Shown here piece by piece: positions 36,341 through 45,550 of a DNA stretch of 64,000 nucleotides (its first letter is position 1; every line of letters starts with the position of its first letter). The notes beneath the pieces were generated by a model. That model was not told the DNA's origin and ran no database searches. It saw only the letters and a list, made by a program, of their open reading frames with translations. Origin of the DNA: Pichia kudriavzevii. Taxonomy: Eukaryota; Ascomycota; Pichiomycetes; Pichiales; Pichiaceae. The translations under genes were made by a program, and so were the position numbers. The stretch is from positions 124,001 through 188,000 of the forward strand of contig NC_042508.1 of NCBI RefSeq assembly GCF_003054445.1. The letters are read 5' to 3'.

Positions 36341-39300
36341 TTACTCCGCCGCTTTAGAAACTTCGTCCCGAAGTTTATTGTCCTTATCAATTGCTTTTGC
36401 ATTATCCCATAAAGTTCTCTGTAAATCTTCTGGGATCTCTAAAAATAATGAAAATGGGATGCTTGAACTATGACAAGGGTCACAATCTTTCCAGTAGACA
36501 TCCAATGTATCGTTTGTTTCGTCGATACCAGCTATACCGATAATCTCGGTCAGTCTACTTCTTGCTTCAGCTATTGTTCTTGGGGGTACCTTGGGAAACT
36601 GTTTATCCGTTTGTAAGAATCTTCTAAGCCATCTGACATTGATTACTCTATCCTTTTTATTCGTTTTCGGTAAATCAACTTCGTAAGCGTTGTCTGATAT
36701 CTTTTTGACAACCTTGTAGGGTCCGTAGTATACCGGTTGTATTTTGTAATACAATCTATCACTACCATATGCATCTTTGTGTAATAGTATCCAATCTCCA
36801 ACTTCAAATGTTTCGTACACTCTCGACTTATTATGCTGTGTTTCCTGACTTCTTTGCGCTTCAATCATGTTTTCTTTCACATTTTCCATGATGACTTTCA
36901 TTTCTAATGCGAATTCTTCAGCTTTATTGCTGTACCTTCTACTTGAAACACGACTGCTAGAAATAAACATTGGCGAGTCTGGTAAGTAACCATAGCAAAC
37001 TTCAAATGGTGATGAACCTATCGAGACTTGATGGGAACTATTGTAGGCAAATTCGGCCATTGACAACCATTTGTCCCAACTGTAGAGATCGTTACTCGCA
37101 TAATTCCTTAGTAATTGGTTTAAGATTCTGTTCGTTCTTTCTGTTTGACCATCGGTTTGAGGATGATTAGTGGTCGAGAAAAGTAAGGATGTACCAAATA
37201 TCTTGTACACCGTAAACCAAAATTTATTCATGAACCTTATATCTTTATCCGAAACCATTCTTTTTGGAATCCCATGTAATTTAAAACAATTATCTACCAT
37301 CAATTTTGCACATTGCTCTGCGGTTGCAGTTTTCCTAGTGGGGATGAAATGTGCCATCTTCGTGAATCTATCCACCACTACCAAAATCATATCGTGTCCA
37401 TTTTTGCATCTGGGAACACCTGTGACAAAATCCAAACTGATGTCTGTCCATCTTCCTTCAGGAATTGGAAGAGGGGAAAATAATCCTCTTTGACCAGTTG
37501 TCTCGGGTTTGGTTTTCTGGCAAACCGTACATCTTTGACAATATCTCTTCACGCTTTTTAGCATATTTGGCCAGTAGAACATAGGGTGAAGTCTCATGTA
37601 TGTTTTGAAATACCCGAAATGACCAGCAGAGTTACCGTCATGAGCGTTACCAATAATTTCCTGAACCAACTTAGACTTAGGGGAGACTACTATTCTTCGA
37701 TCATTTCCTCCTTTAACCACTGAGAAATATAGTAAATTATCCTCAATTGAATAATGTTTGATGTGGTTATGGATTGACTTCGGGATCGGCAAATTCTCTT
37801 TCAATATGTCGTATATCTCCTTAATTTCATTGTCTTCATCGTACGACTTAATGATCCGTTCTAGCAGTTCCTGATTTGGTGTTAACACCGATTCTATTGT
37901 GTTGATACCAACTTCTTTCTCCTCGTAGGGGTACCTAGACAAAGCGTCTGCTACTGAATTAGTAGGACCTTTCACGTACTGAATGGTGAAATCGTAATCA
38001 GCTAAATAATCCAACCATCTGGCCACTCTATGGCTATCTATTGCATTCTGTCGCTTTAAATAGACCAACGATCTGTGATCTGTTTTCAATACAAAGTGCC
38101 GATTTAATAAATAGTAACGCCAGTTCTTTAATGCTTCGACAACAGCGAGAAATTCACGGTCATATATTGAATAATTTAATTCTGAACCTATTAATTTCCT
38201 GGAGCCATAGGCTATTACACCACGTAATTTTCCATCTGAATCAAGCTGTTCTAACACGTAACCTAACGCAGTACCACAAGCATCTGTGTGCACCACAAAT
38301 GTATAACCATCTTCCCAAATAGGATGTACTAAAATTGGGGCATTAATCAACTTTCCTTTCAGCTCTTCGAATGCTTTATCTTGAGGTTCTTTCCAAACAC
38401 ATTTCTTATTTGCGAATTCCATTATAGGAGATGCAATCTTAGAATAATCTTTGATAAATCTTCGATAATAACCAGCTAATCCTAGGAATGATTGAGCGTC
38501 TTTGGCGTTTTTCGGAATTGGCCAACTCTTGATTTTGTCTATCTTAGCAGGGTCAGTCTGGATACCTCTGCTTGAAATGAGATGTCCTAAGAAACCTAAG
38601 GTTTTGAAGTAAAATGAGCATTTCTTTTTCTTCGCAATCAGCTTATTTCTCCTGAGCAATTCCAATATTTTTTCAATGTGACTGTAGTGTTCTTCGACAG
38701 TCTTTGAGTAAATTATAATATCATCCAGGTACACCTGAACAAATTGGTTCAAATAAGGTGCTAGAATCCTATTCATCATTCTTTGGAAAGTACTAGGGGC
38801 GTTGGTTAAACCGAAAGGCATCACAACCCACTCGTAGTGACCGTAATCTGTGGAAAAGGCTGTTTTTTCCATATCATTTTCTGCGATTCTGACCTGAAAG
38901 TACCCTGACATCAAATCCAACTTGGAAAATACTGAAGCTCCTCCAAAACATGTGATTAATTCATCGATTCGTGGTATTGGGAACTTGTCTTTTACCGTAT
39001 TGTTGTTTAATAACCTATAATCGACACACATTCTCATACTACCATCTTTCTTCTTGACAAATAATACAGGACTATTGAAAGGACTGGAGCTAGGCTTGAT
39101 AAAACCTTGTTTTAGCAGTTCATCAACTTGTTTATTCAGCTCTTGTTTCTCTGAATAACTTAATTTGTACTGGCGTCTGTATGTACTCTTGGTAGGTTCA
39201 ATGAGTATAATTCTGTGAGTCAAATCCCTTTGGGGAGGTAAACTGGTGGGTTGGTCATTGGTCACCACATCTCTAAATTCTTCATGAATTTTCTTCCTAA

Positions 39301-40030
39301 TTCCATCAACACCATCGTAAGGTTCTTCTAAAACATTATTGTTTTCTTTTTCTTCAACTGACTGCACAAACAGTAATAATGGATAATTATCAACATTCTT
39401 TAAATTTCTTCTAACTGCACGCATGGAGTTAATACCTATAAGTTCATTTTCTTGTGTTTCTTCTAAGTCGTTTTCGTCGCTTGACTCTATTTGTTCTTCG
39501 ATATCTGGGATTTCAGGAGTTTCCGTTTCCTTTTCGATATTTTCCCAGTCAACTTTATTTCCATGATCTTTAACAAATGGGAAACCTAATATCATTTTAT
39601 GGTTGATATTCTCTAAGACTAAGAATCTAATATTCTCATTTTGCCATTCGTCTCTTAGCTTAAATTGTAATTCTAAGGTTAATTCTCCTTTAACGCTGAT
39701 CGTTTTCTTATTAGCGGCGACAACATCTTCAAATTCTGTAGGCTCTAAATAATTTTCTAATTGATGTGATTTAACGAATTCGTAATCCAAAAAGTTTCTT
39801 GACGCACCGCTGTCAACTAAAGCAACACATTCCTTAAATAATTCATTTTTAACTTTCAAAAGCGGAAGTTCTTTCCTATCCATGTAAACGTTCGAAACAC
39901 TTAAATTTTCTATATCCTTGTTATCTAGTATATACTTGTCAAACTTAGTAGAGTGTTGAATCTCGTTCTTTAATTGCAGATTTGCATTTTCTATTGTAGG
40001 TGGGTTTATAGCAATATCGGAACCAACCAC
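36341..40030 (-). CDS. Retrotransposon Pol polyprotein (protease, RT, RNase H, integrase)
   Basis: The open frame of 1229 codons is the Pol region of the element. From N- to C-terminus it has an aspartic protease with a DSGA active-site motif (~residue 72), a reverse transcriptase with the YLDD box, RNase H, a zinc-finger integrase with its DDE core, and a C-terminal GPY-type module. RT before integrase is the Ty3/gypsy (Metaviridae) order. It is the only large coding frame of the element. As a fossil-type element it is described at family level only. Confidence 0.92.
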   Translation of the reverse strand: MVGSDIAINPPTIENANLQLKNEIQHSTKFDKYILDNKDIENLSVSNVYMDRKELPLLKVKNELFKECVALVDSGASRNFLDYEFVKSHQLENYLEPTEFEDVVAANKKTISVKGELTLELQFKLRDEWQNENIRFLVLENINHKMILGFPFVKDHGNKVDWENIEKETETPEIPDIEEQIESSDENDLEETQENELIGINSMRAVRRNLKNVDNYPLLLFVQSVEEKENNNVLEEPYDGVDGIRKKIHEEFRDVVTNDQPTSLPPQRDLTHRIILIEPTKSTYRRQYKLSYSEKQELNKQVDELLKQGFIKPSSSPFNSPVLFVKKKDGSMRMCVDYRLLNNNTVKDKFPIPRIDELITCFGGASVFSKLDLMSGYFQVRIAENDMEKTAFSTDYGHYEWVVMPFGLTNAPSTFQRMMNRILAPYLNQFVQVYLDDIIIYSKTVEEHYSHIEKILELLRRNKLIAKKKKCSFYFKTLGFLGHLISSRGIQTDPAKIDKIKSWPIPKNAKDAQSFLGLAGYYRRFIKDYSKIASPIMEFANKKCVWKEPQDKAFEELKGKLINAPILVHPIWEDGYTFVVHTDACGTALGYVLEQLDSDGKLRGVIAYGSRKLIGSELNYSIYDREFLAVVEALKNWRYYLLNRHFVLKTDHRSLVYLKRQNAIDSHRVARWLDYLADYDFTIQYVKGPTNSVADALSRYPYEEKEVGINTIESVLTPNQELLERIIKSYDEDNEIKEIYDILKENLPIPKSIHNHIKHYSIEDNLLYFSVVKGGNDRRIVVSPKSKLVQEIIGNAHDGNSAGHFGYFKTYMRLHPMFYWPNMLKSVKRYCQRCTVCQKTKPETTGQRGLFSPLPIPEGRWTDISLDFVTGVPRCKNGHDMILVVVDRFTKMAHFIPTRKTATAEQCAKLMVDNCFKLHGIPKRMVSDKDIRFMNKFWFTVYKIFGTSLLFSTTNHPQTDGQTERTNRILNQLLRNYASNDLYSWDKWLSMAEFAYNSSHQVSIGSSPFEVCYGYLPDSPMFISSSRVSSRRYSNKAEEFALEMKVIMENVKENMIEAQRSQETQHNKSRVYETFEVGDWILLHKDAYGSDRLYYKIQPVYYGPYKVVKKISDNAYEVDLPKTNKKDRVINVRWLRRFLQTDKQFPKVPPRTIAEARSRLTEIIGIAGIDETNDTLDVYWKDCDPCHSSSIPFSLFLEIPEDLQRTLWDNAKAIDKDNKLRDEVSKAAE

Positions 40031-40044
40031 CTTTTGGTTCCTAA

Positions 40045-40242
40045 CTAATTTAAATTTTCTCTGTCTTGTTTTCTACCAGCGTAACCACCATTATAGTTTC
40101 TGTTGTAATTCTTGTTTCTTTTATAACTGTCAAAATTCCGACCACGATAATTTTTATTTTTAATGGAGTCTATTTCCATTGGTTCACCTCTCCATCTATC
40201 TTGATGCGAGAATCTAAAGTCTCTAGCTCTGGGTGCTACCAA
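40045..40242 (-). CDS. Short gag-type remnant (basic, Asn/Arg/Tyr-rich)
   Basis: A short basic frame lies between the 5' LTR and the pol frame, resembling the nucleic-acid-binding end of Gag. It is much shorter than a family Gag protein, so it is treated as a remnant. Confidence 0.5.
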   Translation of the reverse strand: MVAPRARDFRFSHQDRWRGEPMEIDSIKNKNYRGRNFDSYKRNKNYNRNYNGGYAGRKQDRENLN

Positions 40243-40243
40243 T

Positions 40244-40503
40244 TGAAAGTGTTGCTGGTGGTGCGTACTTTAGAATCTGATTATTGCTTCTTTATATCTT
40301 GTATATTTTTATACGTTAATTCTCTGAGAACATATATGGAATGTCCTCTGTTTAAATAGTAATTCTTTAATTTAAAAAATAGCATTTTGAGGGATTTAAT
40401 TATCTTCTAGAACTTTTGTTTAACCTTCTACAATCTTCTTCAACCTTCTATATGATTACCCGATGAGGAAATAGAGAGATAGTCCTTTGTCTGATCTCTT
40501 ACA
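40244..40503 (-). repeat. 5' LTR of the Ty3/gypsy element
   Basis: 260 bp, apparently identical to 36081-36340. It is followed by the TTAAT target duplication and then directly by an older LTR. Confidence 0.92.
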
Positions 40504-40508
40504 TTAAT

Positions 40509-40724
40509 TGAATGTGTTGCTGATGGTGCCTACTTTAGAATCTGATTATTGCTTATTTATGTCTTATATATTTTTATACGTTAATTTTTGAGAACATCTA
40601 TGGAATGTTCCCTATTTATAATGCAACTGTTTAGTCAAAAAAAACATTTTGAGAGATTTGTTTACCTTCTATGTGATTACCCAATTAAGTAGTAGTGAAA
40701 TAGTCCTTCATCTAATCTCTTACA
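40509..40724 (-). mobile_element. Older solo LTR of the same family
   Basis: About 216 bp, starting TGAATGTGTTGCTGATGG and ending TAATCTCTTACA on the plus strand. It aligns along its length with the 260 bp LTR but with many differences and a net shortening, so it predates the neighbouring element. It begins at the base after the TTAAT duplication, so the young copy landed exactly at its edge. Its own target duplication is not evident. Confidence 0.85.
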
Positions 40725-42056
40725 TGTTCTTCTTTCTTGACAATATTACAAGCAGTCACTAAATTTTGTTTCTGCTCTCGATAATCAAAATATGATTCCT
40801 AAAGTTATTAACCAGAGTTATTAAGTCAATACATCTTTTATGTTGCAGTAAATGCTACTAAGTATCATATTTTGTGCCAGAACTACTTATTGTTAGTCAT
40901 TATGTTATTTCATCAATACATGATATCCGCGCTTTCACTATAGAAGAAAACCTATCCTTGTTGAAAAGTATCAATTTTAATTCGGATACTTGTACTGAAA
41001 TTCACGGATTTCACCGTTACTAAAAGGATTTGTACATGATAAAGCATTTAAAAACAGACCAAGGAAAGAGTCTTAGCCTCATACTTGTAGAAATATCAAT
41101 TGTGTGCTAAGCTAGATACACATAAGTGAATTCACTTTAAAAGGATGAAAGAAATACACAGAACTATTAAAATTAGCAAATAGTTGCATTCTAATTCTGA
41201 CAGTTGAGCCAATTGGGTCTGATTAGCTCCACTGCGAGTGTTAAGGATGTTTGCTGTCCAATTAATTTATGTTTAGATTGCGTATCTCAACGCCTAATTT
41301 TTTATAATACTTAAAATCTGGGACCAGCAAGTTTTTTGAAAAATTTCAATTTCTGCTGTAGCTTTGTTTTCCTTTTATCTTTTTACAAGAGTTTAAGCAT
41401 CTAGTAAGCTGAAGTGGAAATATACCGAACGAGGCTATTGTATCTCTTTTTTGGTCAGTAATTTGTGGTTATTTTTATTGCCCCCCCTTCTCACAAACTA
41501 TTGAAGTGGCCTTTCAATATAGAGAGTGCTGTTTTTTCCTGAGTGAATTCAAAGGTTCAACTGTCACTAGCCAGTTTCATGTTTCGATGGGCCTATTGAT
41601 ATAAAAATAAAAATGGCAGTCATGATGCGCCTGTATTAGTTTATTGTGAATTTTGAAATGATCATCTACAGTAGTTCACACCAGATGGAACAGCAGTGAT
41701 ACTTTCGAGAGTGTTTCCTTTGTATATTCTTTTTAGTAGTATATATACAACAAATCTTTAGCTTCTATAGATCCTTCATGTTTTGTATTTTCGGAACATA
41801 TGCTATAAATACGGGATATAAAAGAGTATGTATTGGGACAATAAGCACAGTATTCGGGTTTTTTACTCTATTTGGGAACAATTTTTGTGACAATAAATCA
41901 AAGTCCCTTCTTGAAATTTCGCACTCACTTATCGAATTTCGCCAAGAGGCGTTACTCATTTTCCAGGATAGAGATGAAACACCAACTAAATTGCATTATA
42001 GAGAGTCAGAGTCACAAAGTCATTGAGTCTTTTATCAGTTTGAGTTACAGGCAACA
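40725..42056. other. Intergenic region upstream of PEX1
   Basis: 1.3 kb AT-rich, with no supported gene. A short frame at 41778-42026 resembles nothing I know. A C-run at 41481-41487 is the only compositional oddity. The last few hundred bases should hold the PEX1 promoter; TATATATA-type sequence occurs at 41741-41749. Confidence 0.4.
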
Positions 42057-45000
42057 ATGTCAATGGATATTGAGGCAAAGATATCATGTAAACAACTGAA
42101 TAGTTGTATGGTATCATTACCGTCTTCATTTATCTACCCTATTCTCAATACAATCAATCTGTTGGTACAACAAGTTATTATACATATATCTGATCCAAAG
42201 ACCAGGAAACATATCGCTTCTGTTGGTTGGAATGGAAATGTTACTCAAGACGTGGAAACTATTGAAATTGACGTAGATTATGCAAGAATTCTCAAAATCA
42301 CAGAAGGCTCATTTGTGCATATAGAAATAGATATGGGAGTCTTTAAACAAACTTTAAACGGTTCATCATCTGTTGCTGAGACCATTGAGATTGAACCGTT
42401 GACTACCTCGGATTGGGAGCTCACTGAGATACACGCCCAGGCAATCGAAATGAACTTCTTATCTCAGGTAAGATGTGTGAGGAGAGAACAGTTACTTCTA
42501 ATTCGTGCTAATCCAACCGCTTCTGGGTATTCACCGTCAGAAGCTGTCTTATTTAAGGTTGTTAAAATTAAAATGAAAGGAAGAGAGGTGGATTTTTCCA
42601 TCATTGGGAATGATTCTGAGTTACATATTATTCCAAAGCCTTACATAGTGGAAAAGGCTTCAAATACCAGTGATTCACCCCCTGTTGGTAAAAGAATGCC
42701 TGCCCCTGCAAGAGGAAAACCTGCTAAATATTCATCTATTATAAGAAGATCGATTGTCTATAATGCTGGATCGGGAATCACCATTTATAGCAGAGGTAGT
42801 GCGTTGGTCCCTTTCAAGGATGAGGAGTTTCTTCAAGTATCTGTCATTGAAGGACCAGGAACACCACAGAGGGCAACAAAAACTACAACTAAAGAGCTAG
42901 AGATGGGATTAACAAGTAACTCGTTTGGAAGACCTATAATTGCAAAATGCATAAGGTTGGATAATGAAGACGAAGAAGAAGAGGGAGAATTGTGCTGCAC
43001 TCATAATCTTTCAGTTTTGCTTTCACCCCTCCTAGCTGTCGCATTAGGTTTAGAAAATACAACTGGTGAAATGGTGTTGTTGGAGCCTTATATTAAGAAG
43101 ATTACCAGATTGGATATGGACAAGTGTACGTTTTTTGTGTCTAAGTTTTCAACTACTTCGGATCACATTCCAAGTACAAGTTCTAATACTAAAGTAATAA
43201 ACAAGTCAAAGGTTAATGAGTTGAAACGGGAATTAGGGGAAACTCTAGAACAAGTTTTGTCCATAACTTATGGTCCCGGGGCTCCTTTAACCAATGGGAT
43301 AAAATTGCCTATTATTGAGAATATTTTACCCGAAGGTGGTGTGTTGTATATAGCTCAGCATAATACTAAATCACGTCTCAACGAACAGCATTATAACGCG
43401 AGAAACTGGACTATTACGGAGAACACAGTTCCCAATACTTTAGGACAATCAAAATTTAGTGCTAAATTTAAGTTGAAAGTCATAGATGATACTCTTATCC
43501 CATCAAGTAGAATACAGCAGAAGCATGAAGAGGTATCATACATAATACATGGCCAAGATGATAAACTCTCTCGTCTAAGAGAAGTATTATACAACTTTGT
43601 TCCAACCTTTTTATGTGGGAAATCAGGAAGTGGTAAAACTTTGGTATGTCGAATTCTTCAACAAGACTTTATTGGGAACGGATATTTTGCGAAATACATT
43701 GATTTTGATCATGTAACAGGCTATTTAAACGATGAACAAGCTATCGAAGATAGTGGTAGTCTTGAAGAGGAAGATGCCACCAATAGAGAGAATAAAGAGA
43801 ACAACCAGAATAAGCTGATTGTAAAGTTATTTGACAAGATACTCAAACAAGCATCTTGGCATTCTCCTTCACTATTAATTTTGGACAATTTGGATAAGAT
43901 TCTTCCTAAAGAGGTTGAGCATGGTGATAATGGCGCAAGTTCACAACTCTCAGAAATCCTAATAAATAAGTTTGAAAAATATAAAGGGGGTACAACTGTC
44001 AACATTCTGATAACTGCCAAGTCTAGGGATTCGATAAACTCTGTACTTTTTCAAAATCATTTAGTAGATGAAGAAATGATCCTAGAAGCACCGAATAAGT
44101 ATCAGGTATCCGAAATCTTGAAAGGAATGATGGTAAGGAGATTTCCAAATCACGTTGGCCCAAAGATTCTAAAAAGGATAAGTGATATTGCAAGTGAATT
44201 AGAAGGATACTTACCTCTTGATTTGGAGAATCTTCTAGATCGTGCATTCCATAATATGATTAGTAAGGATCAAATTGTTTTTGAGTATGAGAATTTCTTA
44301 TGTGCGATAGAGGGATACACACCGAATTCACTACGTGGGGTGAAGCTTCAAAAATCTGCAACTAATTGGTCAGATATTGGAGGCTTGAAAGAAGTAAAAA
44401 GAATATTGCTAGAAACCCTAGAGTGGCCAACTAAATATGCCCCGATTTTTGAGAAATGTTCATTAAGACTAAGATCTGGTATCTTGTTATATGGTTATCC
44501 TGGATGTGGTAAAACCATGTTAGCATCTGCGATAGCATCACAATGCGGATTGAACTTTATATCTGTGAAAGGTCCCGAAGTTTTAAATAAATATATTGGC
44601 GCCAGTGAGCAGTCTATTCGTGATTTATTTGAAAGAGCTCAAAGTGCCAAACCATGCATTTTATTTTTTGATGAGTTTGATTCAATTGCTCCAAAGAGAG
44701 GTCATGATTCAACTGGTGTTACTGATAGAATTGTCAACCAATTATTAACACAAATGGATGGTGCTGAGGGTCTAGAAGGTGTCTATGTACTTGCAGCAAC
44801 AAGTAGACCTGACTTGATTGACTCAGCACTACTAAGGCCGGGACGTTTGGACAAAAGTGTTATTTGTGATTTGCCCGATTTTGAAAATAGATTAGATATT
44901 TTGAATACGATTGTTAAAACTAATGGGTTTCATTTACAACAAGGGGAGTCTGCTTTGGATCAAATTGCCAAACACACAGATGGCTACACTGGTGCGGATT

Positions 45001-45449
45001 TGCAGGCTGTAGTTTACAACGCATATTTGAAAAGTGTTCATGAAGTTTTGGAGGCTAAGGACTCTGATATTGGAGAAAGCAATTTAGCGGGTGATGATCT
45101 CTCAGAAGTTTTAAGCAAGACATTTACCCCACGAAATCAAAAGTTTAAATATAATGGTGAATTAGAAAAGAAAATTAAAACGGTTATCTGCAGATCAATG
45201 GCGACCGATGATGATATTGACAATGAATCAACTCAGGGTGCTAATCGGAGTATTGAGAAGAGAGAAATTATATATATAAAAATCGGGCACTTAAAGGAGT
45301 CACTCGAAGAGACGAAAAAGTCTATTTCGACTAATGAGCTCAAAAAGTTAAATAGAATTTACTCTCAATTTGAAAGTAGTAAGCGGCCAAGTGAGATGAA
45401 GAGTGGTGAAGGTAGTACAGAGGTTGGAGTCAGGACTTCACTTATGTAG
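42057..45449 (+). CDS. PEX1: Peroxisomal AAA ATPase Pex1 (peroxin-1)
   Basis: The 1130-residue protein (1043 in S. cerevisiae) has the Pex1 N-terminal double-psi-barrel region (~10-190, VSLPSSFIYPI and HIASVGWNG). It continues into the D1 AAA module with Walker A GKSGSGKT at ~521-528 and the highly conserved D2 module with Walker A GYPGCGKT at ~813-820, Walker B ILFFDEFDSIAP at ~865-876 and the second region of homology ending RPGRLDKS. With Pex6 it forms a hexameric motor, tethered by Pex15, that extracts ubiquitinated Pex5 from the peroxisome membrane. D1 appears degenerate at its Walker B (LLILDNLDKI lacks the Glu), which is usual for Pex1. Two ATGs lie within three codons; the first is taken. 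Confidence 0.95.
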   Translation: MSMDIEAKISCKQLNSCMVSLPSSFIYPILNTINLLVQQVIIHISDPKTRKHIASVGWNGNVTQDVETIEIDVDYARILKITEGSFVHIEIDMGVFKQTLNGSSSVAETIEIEPLTTSDWELTEIHAQAIEMNFLSQVRCVRREQLLLIRANPTASGYSPSEAVLFKVVKIKMKGREVDFSIIGNDSELHIIPKPYIVEKASNTSDSPPVGKRMPAPARGKPAKYSSIIRRSIVYNAGSGITIYSRGSALVPFKDEEFLQVSVIEGPGTPQRATKTTTKELEMGLTSNSFGRPIIAKCIRLDNEDEEEEGELCCTHNLSVLLSPLLAVALGLENTTGEMVLLEPYIKKITRLDMDKCTFFVSKFSTTSDHIPSTSSNTKVINKSKVNELKRELGETLEQVLSITYGPGAPLTNGIKLPIIENILPEGGVLYIAQHNTKSRLNEQHYNARNWTITENTVPNTLGQSKFSAKFKLKVIDDTLIPSSRIQQKHEEVSYIIHGQDDKLSRLREVLYNFVPTFLCGKSGSGKTLVCRILQQDFIGNGYFAKYIDFDHVTGYLNDEQAIEDSGSLEEEDATNRENKENNQNKLIVKLFDKILKQASWHSPSLLILDNLDKILPKEVEHGDNGASSQLSEILINKFEKYKGGTTVNILITAKSRDSINSVLFQNHLVDEEMILEAPNKYQVSEILKGMMVRRFPNHVGPKILKRISDIASELEGYLPLDLENLLDRAFHNMISKDQIVFEYENFLCAIEGYTPNSLRGVKLQKSATNWSDIGGLKEVKRILLETLEWPTKYAPIFEKCSLRLRSGILLYGYPGCGKTMLASAIASQCGLNFISVKGPEVLNKYIGASEQSIRDLFERAQSAKPCILFFDEFDSIAPKRGHDSTGVTDRIVNQLLTQMDGAEGLEGVYVLAATSRPDLIDSALLRPGRLDKSVICDLPDFENRLDILNTIVKTNGFHLQQGESALDQIAKHTDGYTGADLQAVVYNAYLKSVHEVLEAKDSDIGESNLAGDDLSEVLSKTFTPRNQKFKYNGELEKKIKTVICRSMATDDDIDNESTQGANRSIEKREIIYIKIGHLKESLEETKKSISTNELKKLNRIYSQFESSKRPSEMKSGEGSTEVGVRTSLM

Positions 45450-45550
45450 ACCAAAACTGAACTTCTTTGTTAATTAAAAAAACTAAGAATATAAAGTAAA
45501 TAGTTAGGATATATAATTTATGGAAAAGGAGAGACAATGTTGGCGCATGA

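Larger units (their letters stand above)
36081..40503 (-). mobile_element. Young Ty3/gypsy LTR retrotransposon
   Basis: A 4.4 kb element in minus orientation bounded by two 260 bp LTRs (36081-36340 and 40244-40503) that look identical. It is flanked by the 5 bp target duplication TTAAT (36076-36080 and 40504-40508). Next to the 5' LTR the internal sequence begins (minus strand) ATTGGTAGCACC, consistent with priming by initiator tRNA-Met, as in Ty3. One long frame carries protease, reverse transcriptase, RNase H and integrase in Ty3/gypsy order. The gag part is far shorter than the family norm, so the copy looks incomplete, with about one major break. Identical LTRs indicate very recent arrival. 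It sits 11 bp upstream of tRNA-Gly. Confidence 0.93.

Noticed and set aside
41778-42026. 82-codon frame upstream of PEX1
   Set aside because: No family similarity, and it overlaps the likely PEX1 promoter and leader.
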